From: Theodoxus fluviatilis
Taxonomy: Eukaryota; Mollusca; Gastropoda; Cycloneritida; Neritidae
Direction of reading: 5' to 3'
NCBI GenBank assembly: GCA_034096865.1
Contig: JAWQFJ010001302.1
Coordinates: forward strand, 114,752 to 139,751
Length of the DNA stretch: 25,000 nt
Below are positions 1 through 9,298 of the stretch, in pieces. A program made the position numbers and the translations under genes. A model generated the notes under the pieces. It was not told the DNA's origin. It did not search any database and saw only the letters and a program-made list of their open reading frames with translations. The stretch's first letter is position 1, and each line of letters opens with the position of its first letter.

Positions 1-50
1 GGTCTTTTTTGTTTTACGAGATGTGCTACGTCTATCCTCACCAGTCCTCT

Positions 51-128
51 CTAATGAATGAATAAATGAATGAAAAATTTATGAATGAATGAATGAATGA
101 ATGAATAACTGAATGAATGAATGAATGA
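51..128. repeat. (GAAT)n microsatellite
   Basis: Imperfect tandem GAAT tetranucleotides, interrupted by AATAAATG and AAAAATTTATG near the left end and by an AACT unit. No coding potential is inferred. Confidence 0.95.
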
Positions 129-194
129 TCTTTGACGGCCTAACAGTCTTTGTAAGCTATGCAAGACTACGAAAATCACTAGAGCTGGCGAGAT

Positions 195-509
195 TATGGA
201 TGGATGGATGGATGGATGGATGGATGGCTGGATGGATGGATGAATGGATGAGTGAGTGGGTGGGTTGGTGGGTGGGTGGATGGGTGGGTGGATGGATAAA
301 TGGATGCATGGATAGATGGATGGATGGATGAATGGATGGATGGATGGGCGGATGTGTGGGTGGGTGGGTGGATGGATGGATGGATGGATGGATGGATGGA
401 TGGATAGATGAATAGATGGATGGGTGGGTGGGTGGATGGGTGGATGGATGGATGGATGGGCGGGTGGGTTTGAATGGATGGATGGATGGATGGATAGATG
501 GATGGAATG
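195..509. repeat. (GGAT)n microsatellite with GGGT variants
   Basis: About 315 bp of GGAT tetranucleotides with blocks of GGGT, GAAT and GAGT units. The array is open in several frames on both strands (Pro-Ser-Ile-His or Trp-Met-Asp-Gly repeats) only because the unit has no stop codon. Diverged flanking sequence at 144-168 and 521-545 is similar in direct orientation. Confidence 0.95.
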
Positions 510-545
510 TTACAGCCTTTCAGCCTTTGCAGGCTATGTAAAGCC

Positions 546-1850
546 ATTAATCACGAAAAACCATGAGAGTAAGAGCAAGGCAAGCCTCGAATTCCTAGTC
601 ATTCGCCTCTCATGACGTGGGTCTATTCTTACCTCTACATCACAGGGGATCTGTTGCACTTGTAGGGAAATATGTTCACACAAAATTCACTTTTTGTTAG
701 CTTTTCCAGTGTATGATGATTTTAAATAGAAATATTTCACATGTAACTATTTCAAAAAGTTTGAGAAAAATACAAGATGTCATGTCGGCACAGGACTACA
801 GACATAAGATATTTTGCAAAATACATACGTCACATCTTCATGAGACGACAGGAGGCTATGACAATACGCTCTGCCGTCGAAGCTTGACCTTGTGGTATCT
901 AAAGACAGGCCTGAGGCCTAACAGATAAACACGTTTATTCGTTAAGTTTTTCAGTCGCTCTGTAGTGCGGACTAAAAGTGCACGATTCGCTGAGAGCTGT
1001 GTAGTGCGCTGCCTGCTGAGGCAGAAACCGCGACAATAAATGGCAGCCAGAGGGGAGAGACCCTGACCGATAGCAGAGTCGCTGTCACCATGATGGCCAG
1101 TATCGAAACATAGGGAAATACAACCAGATGGGGGAAGTTTAAGCGAACAGCAAGGACGGCGACAACACAGATAACTACAACAGTAAGAAAACCCAGTACA
1201 TGACACAGCTGAAACCAGACAGTCAAGCAGAAAACTTTATGCTCTAGGACCATCATGTCTTTCCGATGTTATCTCAAAGAGTGTGAGTGAAATGTTCTGA
1301 AAGGACAGTCATCCAATACAAAGCTATGTGTGGTTGCACGGACTACACTGAGCGCACCCTGCAAAGTCCGCAACACACAACAGGAGGAGCAAGAGGAGAA
1401 GGACAGGTGTGAGGGTCATCCTGCATTTGTCCATGACCAGAGTAGAGCACACTGCACGACAGCCCCTCGAGGAGCAAAGTCTGGACATCAAGGACTGCCA
1501 GGTCAGTGGAGACGAGGGTCTGCTCTCACTGACGACACCGTCAGACTACAGCACTGCACTCCAGTCCCCTCAGTGACGTGACTGCTGACGTCAAAGTCGG
1601 CTGACCCAGTGTACTTCATGACTGTAGAATCTTGACTTGAATCCAAACGCATGACCACCTCATTATCTCACATGTAATTGTGTCCTTTGTCATGGCCTTT
1701 GTTTGAATAAACCAGATTCGCTGAGGCTTTCTGTCCGCGCCTGTGCATCCAAAAGCCCCGTCAAAAGTTTACGGTGCTTCTTTCAGCTCCTTTTTCTACA
1801 GAGTAGTAGAGCTATATACTACATGTGCCCTAATTCAACAGTCGGCTTGA
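546..1850. other. Unique sequence without a convincing gene
   Basis: No RNA gene, repeat or conserved domain is recognised here. The longest frames are short and overlap one another on opposite strands. The only one with a distinctive composition is a hydrophobic minus-strand frame at 972-1256, listed separately. The part from 1330 to 1600 is moderately GC-rich and could be exonic or regulatory, but nothing identifies it. Confidence 0.5.
972..1256 (-). other. Hydrophobic open frame, possible membrane-protein exon (weak)
   Basis: A 94-codon minus-strand frame rich in Val, Leu, Ile and Ala. Residues about 22-39 (GFLTVVVICVVAVLAVRL) and about 47-64 are each hydrophobic enough to span a membrane. 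A second, overlapping minus frame of 116 codons (856-1206) runs through the same DNA, so openness alone is weak support. No family is recognised. It could be a chance frame or part of a membrane-protein exon. Confidence 0.15.
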
Positions 1851-2030
1851 GAGAGACGGAGATAGAGAGACGGAGAGAGAGAGAGAGAGAGACGGGGAGA
1901 GAGAGCGAGACGGGGAGAGAGAGCGAGACGGGGAGAGAGAGATGGGGAGAAATAGACGGAGAGAGAGAGACGGGGAGAGAGAGAGACGGGGAGAGAAACG
2001 GGGAGAGAGACGAGGAGAGAGAGAAAGACG

Positions 2031-2085
<55 letters not shown>

Positions 2086-2119
2086 GGAGAGAAAGACAGG
2101 GAGAGAGAGAGAGAGGGAG

Positions 2120-2168
<49 letters not shown>

Positions 2169-2242
2169 AGAGAGAGACGGAGAGAGAGAGAGAGAGAGAG
2201 AGAGTCGGGGAGAGAGAGAGATAAACGGAGAGAGATAGAGAG

Positions 2243-2280
<38 letters not shown>

Positions 2281-2307
2281 GGGGAGAGAGAGAGGCGGGG
2301 AAAGATA
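1850..2307. repeat. (GA)n-rich simple tract with GACGG interruptions
   Basis: About 460 bp of purine-only plus-strand GA repeats, interrupted by GACGG, GACGGGGA and GATA units. The 'GAGACGGGGAGAGA' motif recurs many times in the first half, with purer GA runs around 2035-2083 and 2125-2165. Long frames here (Glu-Arg repeats on plus, Ser-Leu repeats on minus) are translations of the repeat. The tract directly abuts the LINE 3' tail at 2308. Confidence 0.95.
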
Positions 2308-2308
2308 A

Positions 2309-2336
2309 TCTGAATCTGAATCTGAATCTTTTTTTC
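2309..2336 (-). repeat. LINE 3' terminal short tandem repeat
   Basis: On the minus strand the element ends with an A-run followed by three to four tandem GATTCA units. Simple 3' tails of this kind mark the end of L2/CR1-type and related LINEs. It fixes the 3' boundary directly beside the GA tract. Confidence 0.6.
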
Positions 2337-2384
2337 AGCCGACGACCCATCGTGGTTATAACAGTACACACATGTAAAATAGCA

Positions 2385-2387
<3 letters not shown>

Positions 2388-2449
<62 letters not shown>
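2388..2449. repeat. (AT)n microsatellite
   Basis: About 31 uninterrupted AT dinucleotides. It lies inside the presumed LINE 3' UTR and probably expanded after insertion. Confidence 0.97.
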
Positions 2450-2451
<2 letters not shown>

Positions 2452-2698
2452 AAGTTGTTAAGCAGTACTAACTGTACAGTGATCAAAATACATGTATAGA
2501 ATACTCTCAGAGAAGATCACATGAGATCTCTACATGAGAACAGTTACAATCAATACTGTGATAACAACATTATATCACATCAAGCAAACAGTATTTTAGC
2601 AACGAGGTTGACGATAATATAGGACAGTGTACTGAAACGGAATAAAACTACGTTGTAGAGAATAGAAGGAGTTCCTGACAGGTGATTAGTTTAATCAT

Positions 2699-3341
2699 TT
2701 ACAGGTTACAGGATGGATTACATAGAGTTCTTTCGGTAATTTGTTGATTGCGACGGTTCTTACTGTAATATATAAACATTGCAACATCACGCGTTTTATT
2801 TACATCGCTTCCATTTAATAAGTGCGTTATGTCATTATGTCTGTTTGTTAGCAAATGTTTTGCCACGTATTTTCGTTTTATATCAGAATACAAAGGACAA
2901 CTCATAATAAAGTGTGTCTCGTTCTCGATATCGTTACAGAATGGACATCTTTCATCCTGATCCAGCTGTGCTCTGGGTCGTCCATTGTGTTTTAACTCGT
3001 TATTACGAAGCCTGAAGCGTATAAAACTATCTCTGAATTTTTTTATGTTGATGAAGTTAAGATAACTTTCGCACTGAAAAGTGTTTTTAAATGATCGGTA
3101 CACCGCAAATATATCTCTGCCGTTTATCTTGGCTGTCCACTCCTGTCTAAAACAGTCCCGTAGCCTTTGCTTCAGGGTTCGGATGAAACCTTTTACATTG
3201 TTAGTACCAGTATTTTCCCAAATATATCTGAATCCGTACTGTGATAAACATTTTCCCGCCAATCTTACCCAGTCTTACTCTTCTGGTACTTTAATGTTCA
3301 TCGTCATGAGGTAAGCTTGTTTTGGAAGTCTATTTTCGGGT
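2699..3341 (-). pseudogene. LINE ORF2 C-terminal fragment (post-RT region with zinc-binding motif)
   Basis: The open part, 2699-3262, gives 187 residues typical of the C-terminus of metazoan LINE reverse transcriptases. It includes a Trp-Glu-Asn-Thr-Gly patch, an Arg-Phe-Arg-Leu-Arg motif at about 82-86, and a zinc-binding motif C106-x2-C109-x7-H117-x4-C122 (CPFC...H...C). The apparent first codon is TTG inside the frame, so it is not a true start. LINE-like sequence continues upstream in the same frame through a TAA near 3280 to about 3341, where an insertion interrupts it. RT core and endonuclease are absent, so no activity is expected. Confidence 0.8.
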
Positions 3342-3433
3342 TGTCACGAAAACACCCTTCCTCACCCTGTTTTGTTGATTGATTAATCAGTGGGACGGGT
3401 TAGTGTGTCTTCCAACTCTGTAAGGTAGTGTAG

Positions 3434-3449
3434 AGTGGTCTGCCAACCG
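3434..3449 (+). repeat. Inverted 16-mer, left copy
   Basis: AGTGGTCTGCCAACCG, perfectly inverted at 5455-5470, about 2 kb away. Both copies lie inside the solo-LTR-like insertion. Confidence 0.85.
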
Positions 3450-3711
3450 TGTAAGTGCAGTAAAATGTGCCTTGTTCATTCAGGATTTGTAAGAGGCAAG
3501 TGGTGAAGGAATCCTGACACTTGTCTGATGTAGGAATTAATCAGTAAAGCATTTTATCTGAAATTAATCACACCTTGATTAATGATGTAAGCTTAGCCAA
3601 TCGACATGGGACCTTTGGAAGTCTGTCTAATGATGGTGTTTGGTTGAGGGATCAATTAGAAATGACTTGCAGAAGACATGTGATCGAATAAGAGCTTATA
3701 TGGCCGAACAA

Positions 3712-3839
3712 TGATTTGTCCTTTGTATTTATATAGTCGATCGGTGATTGGTCCTTTGAGTAAAAACGTTACTCAAGACACCTCACGTGTGTTGTGATTG
3801 GTAGAGAAAGACTGAGGCCTTTTGGCGCCCGTATATAAA
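3712..3839 (+). promoter_or_regulatory. Core-promoter-like region with repeated CCAAT boxes and TATA box
   Basis: Related repeats at about 3712 (TGATTTGTCCTTTG) and 3744 (TGATTGGTCCTTTG) are followed by another inverted CCAAT box (ATTGG, 3797-3801) and TATATAAA at 3832-3839. A CACGTG site sits at about 3784. The order is that of an RNA polymerase II promoter reading to the right, as expected of an LTR U3 region. This is inference from motifs only. Confidence 0.45.
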
Positions 3840-5454
3840 CCCATGTTATTTTCCAGGAACAGCCACATGTTTCACGTGGCGCAAGCCTTTTAAATTGAAA
3901 GCCTGACTCTATGCGACTGAAGTATCGACTCCTCTTCACGACTTGAAACTGCCGTCACCACGCCTAGACCCGTCGCCCAACGTCCAGGACGAAGTCCTGT
4001 TTTACCTTCATCCCTGAGGAAGACAACGCCAGCGTCCTCACCGCGTCCAGAAGCGTCTCGCTACAGAAGCGACGTCTGCCAACTGCACATACAGAAGCTG
4101 AGAAGAGTGCACGTCTGCCGTCTCCACAACTAAGAAGTCTCCCTGAGCGCCCACACGCGAAGTTCGTATCGTCTCTGCCGCCGTGGGAGAGACGTGTCGT
4201 CTGCTACACTCCTCGTGCTCGGCAGAGCTCGTCTACGCTGCGAAACAACCCGTCCCTTGAGCCAAAGATAGCTCATGCCGAGCTTTTGCTCTATAAAGTT
4301 ACAAGACACTGCACCTAGCGGCGAGAGTAGGGATGAATCAAGGAAAGTGTACTCACACCGCTTAGTGACAAGACGGCGAAGAAAGCTGCCTGCTGATTGG
4401 AGGATTCTATTCAGGGAACCAATCAGAGGACTGCTTTCGTGTAGATATGGCGTTTATGTCTACGCTTTGGACAATTCAATGGTGGCAGCTCTCTCCAGTT
4501 CACGCAGAAAAAGCTATATTTTGGGATACTAGAAACCCATCTGAAGAAAATGTAAGCCATGAACAGCATTAATTTATCAAAGCTGTATGTTGAATGCATC
4601 AAAAGACTTTGAAAGGTCCTACTTTTTAACAATCGAAATGCAGGTCACATGGCAACGCTTGATTGTAACTATAAATCTTTGCGGAAGCGGCAACTGAATT
4701 CACTTAATCGAATGATTTTGGGGCCGCAAATCACCTTCTTGACAGGTATGTATTGCTTTGCATTTCCTAAAGATATTCCACAGGGGTGTATACGTTGATA
4801 AACAAGCTTGCATTCTTAGATAATAATGAAAAATAAATTGTTCCCATTCAAACCATACCATGTAGATCTAGGTCGAGTTAGATTTCACAACGCCTGCTAC
4901 AAAAAACAAAGCCAAAACACCCCCATTATTGCAGCAAATCATTTTATTACACATTACACAGTAAATTTATTCACAAACATGATCGGAACGCATCAGAAAC
5001 CGTCAATAAACAAGAAGTTTTACATGTCGCTAAGAGGTGTGATTAACTGTCCTTGATTCACCAATAGTTCTAGCCGCTTGGGGCGCAACGTGTCTCGATC
5101 CTCACAACAATGAGCTAATGAACTATCTTTGTGCAACCTATAATCTTTGCCTGAGCTCACCACCCTTAGCATTTAGAGTCGTCTCAAGTCACCTCACCTA
5201 ACAGAAGAACTGCCACCGCCTGTCCCTGCGGGCGAAGGAATTAAACACACGTCCGACCGGATTCCTGGGTGGAGGAGGACCCCCAGGCTGATAAATTTTC
5301 GTCGTGCTGTGAGAAAGTGTTTTCGCAGTTGATACCCCCTCCCCTCTTCTCCCCTCTACTCTCTGCTCCCCTCGCCACTTGCGTTCGGCGAGCACCGCTA
5401 GCGTGGCCTCTGATTGGCTGGACCAACCCCTCCATCAGCTAAGTATTGTTTTAT
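3840..5454. other. Non-coding interior of the solo-LTR-like insertion
   Basis: No reverse transcriptase, gag, integrase, RNA gene or tandem array is visible. The part downstream of the TATA box (3900-4270) is CG-rich. The part at 4530-5060 is AT-rich and holds AATAAA signals near 4834 and 5005. Short frames (for example 4275-4532 plus and 5198-5435 minus) show no domain. A TGATTGG/CCAATCA hairpin lies at 4394-4425. Confidence 0.5.
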
Positions 5455-5470
5455 CGGTTGGCAGACCACT
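5455..5470 (-). repeat. Inverted 16-mer, right copy
   Basis: Reverse complement of 3434-3449 without mismatch. Confidence 0.85.
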
Positions 5471-5740
5471 TATCCTTGTTTGGGGAATTGGATTTAGATC
5501 ACTACTGTTGCATAATTATTAGTAGTATTTCAATTACAGCATGCAGAGTTTTCTTAGGGTTGTGATTAAGAAGGAATTAAAGTATTTGAATTGTGAATTT
5601 GTGTCCTCACCTTCTTTTTCAGACTTGTCCCATCTTTGTTTGATAAATGGGTGAGAAGGGTTGCGAGTAAGCGTGAGTAGTTTACCCCTAGACGGATTGA
5701 TACATAAACGACCCAAATTGGAAATAGCTAACTCGTAACA

Positions 5741-5950
5741 CCGGCATTCTGCATATCTTCAGCCAATACTTTATAGTTTTTATCAAAGCATTGATGTAGA
5801 GAGGATATCTTCCCAGTTCTCCATAACACATTGTATTAGAAGATTTCACGTCTAAATTGATAAATCTTTTGCACGCAAAAAGATGTGCTTTTCCACAGCT
5901 TTTGGGTTAGTCCCCATAATTCTGATCCGTACGAAATAGACGGTTGCACC
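5741..5950 (-). pseudogene. LINE reverse transcriptase fragment (region after the RT core)
   Basis: The minus strand reads a Ser-Tyr-Gly-Ser-Glu-Leu-Trp-Gly motif (SYGSELWG), characteristic of LINE RT just after the catalytic core. A frameshift near 5890 follows, then a frame with HLFACKRF, GELGRYPLYI and IKYWLKICRMP. These are conserved blocks upstream of the zinc motif in many invertebrate LINEs. The end joins in frame to the coding at 3341 once the insertion is removed. Upstream RT motifs are absent: at 5951-5970 the LINE gives way to a GGGT-rich linker and then to gag of an LTR element. Confidence 0.75.
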
Positions 5951-5970
5951 TGGGTGGGTGGGTGTACAAA

Positions 5971-6583
5971 ATCTTGCTCTTCAAACTGAGGGACGGAACG
6001 ATGACAGTCCTTTACCCTGAATTCCCCTCCCTCGGGAGTATGTCTATTCCCCTGCTGTTGTCTCTCAAATTCCATTTTCTCTCGCATAAATTCTCTCTCC
6101 CTCTCTCTATCTTCTCTCTCCCTCTCTCTATCTTCTCTCTCCCTCTCCTGGGCTCTTAATCTCTCAATCTCCAACTCTCTCTCCCTCTCTTTATCTCTCA
6201 ATTTCTCCATCTCCAAATCTTTCATTTTCCAATCTCCTCATTTCCAAATATATCTCCCTCTCTCTCTTCTTCTCTTCAGCTATTCTCTCCCTCTCTTTCT
6301 CTTCCATCTCCAGCTGCCTCAAGCGTAACCGCTGATCAAACGTGAGACCTGAGTGTTCATTTTCTTTAGCAACCCCTTGAAATTATATTTCCCCATGATT
6401 ACTTTCCTCATCAGTATCGTCCTCGGGAAACAGTTCCGCTATCAGCAACTCTCTCATGGCCTTCACATCAGATCTCAACTCTTCAGCCACCCCAATCTCA
6501 TTGTCCTCTGCTAACTTCAACAAATCCTCCAGTTTTGCTCTCCTAATCCCTCGCACAGACGGGTTACATAAACATCGGGACAT
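5971..6583 (-). pseudogene. Second, truncated gag copy of the tandem gypsy element
   Basis: It starts with ATG at 6583 and gives the same N-terminus as the gag at 11129 (Met-Ser-Arg-x-Leu-Cys-Asn-Pro-Ser-Val-Arg-Gly). After an acidic segment (LFPEDDTDEESN) the frame shifts, then continues as an Arg/Glu-rich coiled coil (ERERE repeats, about 6065-6225). The copy ends in Pro-Gln-Phe-Glu-Glu-Gln-Asp at 5971, just before the capsid region retained in the other copy. It is fused to LINE RT sequence at 5950, so the frame across the junction is an accident. Confidence 0.8.
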
Positions 6584-6791
6584 TGTTAAAACAAGCAGTA
6601 CACGAAATGGTCAAAAATGTCACTCACGAATCGGCACAGTAAACATCTTCTAAGCTCAATTCTTCACTAAAATGGTTCAAATATAAAAACAGATCAATCC
6701 TCGGCACAAGCCTCTACTCTCTCCTTTCTTCAAATTCAATCTCTCGAGAGGAGCAATACTCTCGGAACAAGCCCTCACTTTCTATCCTTCT

Positions 6792-7784
6792 TGTTACGGG
6801 GATCCATAAACGAAACAACAAGGTCCCAGGGTTAACTACATGCCTTTATAGATCACCATAAAAACATGCCCGTAACAGGGGTAGAAAAGAAAAATAAAAA
6901 TTAAAGGAATGTTACATGGGTATCTGGATCCACCACAACATCCTCGATCACCTCAATCTCATAAAATTTACAGCTCTTCTTACTCTACTCCATTCCCAAT
7001 GGGAAAAATGAAAAAGGACAGCAGCACAAGTAAAATCTCGCTCAGCCCTCCACTATAAACATAAAACACGTATCGATCAGCCTTCTACTATTATAAACAT
7101 AAATCGCGCAGGTCAGCCCTTGACAAGTAAAAGCTGTCGACTTGTAAAAATGTTCACACCAACCTTCCACCTTTGCCCGTTCTCTGCCTCTCTCTCTCTC
7201 TCTCTCTCTCTGCCCGTCTTCACTTAGAGTTGCTTTGTCCGCCTCTTCTCTCTTCTCGACGTCTTCACTCTGCGTCACTTCGTCTTCCGCTTCTCTCTTC
7301 TCCTCACCCAGCAGCTTCTAGGCAGACTCTTCAAAGTAGGCAACTTCTAGACAGACTCTTCAACGTAGGCAACTTCTAGGCATACTGACGGCAGACTCAC
7401 GGCCCATTCAGGGCAGACTCATCTCTCCTCTCTCCTTTCCATGGGCAGACTTAGGCAGAATCTTCTCTCTCTCTTCACCGTATGCCGACTCTAGGCAGAC
7501 TCTCGGCAGACTGTACCAACGCTGCCCTCTCCTCTCCTTGCAATAGGCAGACTCACTGCTAACTCTTCCCTTCGCTAACATAGCCATCGTCTCATAATCC
7601 ACTCACGAACTTAGCACTATTCAGACCTCATAACAAACATCGCTCACTACCCTCGGAACCAAACTCAATTCCCACTCACTCCAAAACCCTCATTGCAAAA
7701 ACGCACACAGTCGCCAGATTACCAATCAGCAAAAACCAAGTCCATCTCAAGTAAGATATCAGGGAAACAACTTTCCCCATTACA
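6792..7784 (-). repeat. Gypsy-element LTR, left (shared) copy, 993 bp
   Basis: On the minus strand it begins TGTAATGGGG and ends CCCCGTAACA, imperfect inverted termini. It aligns with 11319-12304 over its whole length. The match to the other copy stops exactly at 7784/12304, which sets the 5' boundary. It contains a CT-rich stretch near 7187-7212 and repeats of 'GGCAGACTC' on the plus strand (7320-7560). Several scattered differences from the other LTR suggest an old element. Confidence 0.8.
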
Positions 7785-7798
7785 TCCCCCACCTTTTA
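7785..7798 (-). other. Polypurine tract of the gypsy element
   Basis: AAAAGGTGGGGGGA on the minus strand lies directly upstream of the left LTR. This is the position and composition expected of the plus-strand primer, and it confirms that this LTR acts as a 3' LTR. Confidence 0.75.
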
Positions 7799-7865
7799 AA
7801 CGAAAAGAAATTCGTTGTTCCCACACGGAACAACAATTTCTTTTCTGTCACATTTCAATCCAGTA

Positions 7866-9060
7866 CTATACAGACACAGAAGTATATACATGAATACACA
7901 GGAAATCATGCATACAAACTCTAGACAGGGCCTCAGCCATGACATTCTCAAAACCAGGAATATGCAAAATGGACAGATTATACTCTTGCAACCCCAAGCT
8001 CCTTCTCTTCACAGGTCAACACAGGAAGCAAGCAAGAAGGACATCCACTTGCATAGAGCACCTCGCTAGACTACCACTCCACATGGCCCTCGTCTCCACT
8101 GGAAAACAGCCAAGGAAAAACTGTCTTGCTCGGTCTCCGAACATCCCACCTCAAGGTCAGCCAAATCACAGACACGCAATGCAATTTGACTGAGCAATTG
8201 CTAATTCTTGGTATGTAGCGGCAAGTTCATCATACGCATGCTCAAAATTGGCAGAATAAGATAGTGACATGGTCGTTTGTCCATCGACAACATCAAGAAA
8301 CTTGAACACAATTATTGAGAGGAAAGGAGGGCAAAATAAGCAATAGTTCTCGAGTGATTACATGCACAGACATGCAAGTTATTTCAACTGAGCACAATAC
8401 TTAACTGATACGACTGATTTTACTGCACACACACTGAAAGGAAAAGATACATTTCTTTGTCAAAGTGTTTTTGGGCCTGCATCCGACCGAAGGCTTTTTT
8501 CTCAACAGTACAATAGCACAATTCACGCCCGTTAACCCTCCAGAAAGGAAACTCACGGAGGTCGAGACCATCAATTTCGGCCTAACACAGCACAGCTTCC
8601 AAACCTAAAGCACCGGCATCGACAGCAAGCCCGAAAGGTTCAGACAGATCCGGCGCTGCCAGGACAGAGGTACTACACAACACAGCTTTCCACAGGTCAA
8701 AGGCCCCTTGGCACTGCACACTCCACTAAAAGTCGCGTTCTTCTGCAACAGGGAGATCAAAGGTTCGGCTAATGTAGAAAAGTCTGGACAGAACCGGCGA
8801 CAGCACCGCTCGACGCGCCCTGGGCTAGGGACAATCCCCGAGGCCCTCCAATTCATAGTCCAGTGGCGCCACAGTCCTCACCCCCCACCACATGTCCCAA
8901 GTATCTCACATCCTGTCCACAGTCACCCCTTCCCCAAGTTCACAGTCAGGCCGCCCCTACAGGCCAGTATCTTGATAACACTCCTCAGTCCGGCTAAACG
9001 TTTTTCCCCAGTAGGAATTTCCAGCAGTCCATTGTAACTGGGGCCGTGTCGAGGCACACA
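7866..9060 (-). pseudogene. RT C-terminus and RNase H remnants, ending next to the 3' LTR
   Basis: Read leftwards on the minus strand, fragments in shifting frames match the end of gypsy pol. GGLTVNLGKG and RT thumb-like YLGHVVGG lie near 8900-8990. RNase H-like TVEKKAFGRMQAQ lies near 8465-8515. A conserved RNase H tail, LQEYNLSILHIPGFENVMAE followed by ALSR, lies at about 7920-7995. The frame then stops at 7866, 68 bp before the polypurine tract. The RT fingers and palm, including the YxDD motif, are missing, and no integrase lies downstream. Multiple stops and frameshifts make it a pseudogene. RNase H as the last domain is what Gmr1-like elements show. Confidence 0.75.
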
Positions 9061-9298
9061 CTCGATAATGTCTGCATTGTTGGACGTGGACGGGCTGCGT
9101 GTGCCCGGCGCGAAGGAGACACGTCCGCTTGGTCGGACGAAGTCGCCACCACAGTCACCCCCTCGACATGAGGCGTGCCTGCGGAGGAACCCGCCCCGCA
9201 CCCGCGACGTATGGAGCTGGCTCCGATTGCTGGAGGATGGTCCGAGCTGACCCGATTCGTGGCGGAGAGATCCGTAGTTTCGGCGGAGAGGCCCGCAG
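9061..9298 (-). pseudogene. Linker between protease and RT remnants, with a presumed deletion
   Basis: The frame that leaves the protease at about 9416 continues as an Ala/Ser/Thr-rich stretch (residues such as SSMATGAAADAAP) to about 9000. No integrase or RT palm motif is visible in it. In a full-length Gmr1-like element integrase and the first half of RT would lie here, so a deletion junction is inferred near 9000-9070. Confidence 0.45.

Larger units (their letters stand above)
3342..5740 (+). mobile_element. Solo-LTR-like insertion (about 2.4 kb) inside the LINE
   Basis: The segment begins TGTCACGA and ends TCGTAACA, imperfect inverted TG...CA termini of the LTR kind. It splits a LINE frame that is otherwise colinear. 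Its flanks, CGGGT (3337-3341) and CCGGC (5741-5745), match at 3 of 5 positions, which would suit an old 5-bp target duplication. A core-promoter-like region (CCAAT boxes and TATATAAA at 3832-3839) lies about 490 bp from the left end on the plus strand. No gag or pol coding is seen, so a solo LTR of an unidentified family is the best reading. A non-coding DNA transposon is the alternative. Confidence 0.5.
2309..5950 (-). mobile_element. 5'-truncated LINE (non-LTR retrotransposon), split by an insertion
   Basis: The minus strand carries two pieces of one LINE. RT C-terminal coding at 5741-5950 ends with Ile-Cys-Arg-Met-Pro. The coding resumes at about 3341 with Arg-Leu-Pro-Lys-Gln-Ala-Tyr-Leu-Met and runs to a stop at 2699. 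The junction is colinear once the 3342-5740 insertion is removed. A 3' UTR containing an (AT)n tract follows, then a short hexamer tail at 2309-2336. The 5' part (endonuclease and RT core) is missing, as is common for LINE copies. A frameshift near 5890 and a stop near 3280 show it is dead. Confidence 0.8.

Noticed and set aside
194..547. 117-codon minus frame of Pro-Ser-Ile-His repeats
   Set aside because: Translation of the GGAT microsatellite. Equivalent frames exist on the other strand.
1703..2486. Frames of 173 to 218 codons (Glu-Arg or Ser-Leu repeats)
   Set aside because: They run through the GA and AT simple repeats on both strands. No non-repeat domain.
3342..5740. DNA transposon (MITE-like) reading of the insertion
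   Set aside because: Termini are TG...CA and the possible duplication is 5 bp, both of which fit an LTR better. The 16-mer inverted repeats are not terminal. Kept as an alternative only.
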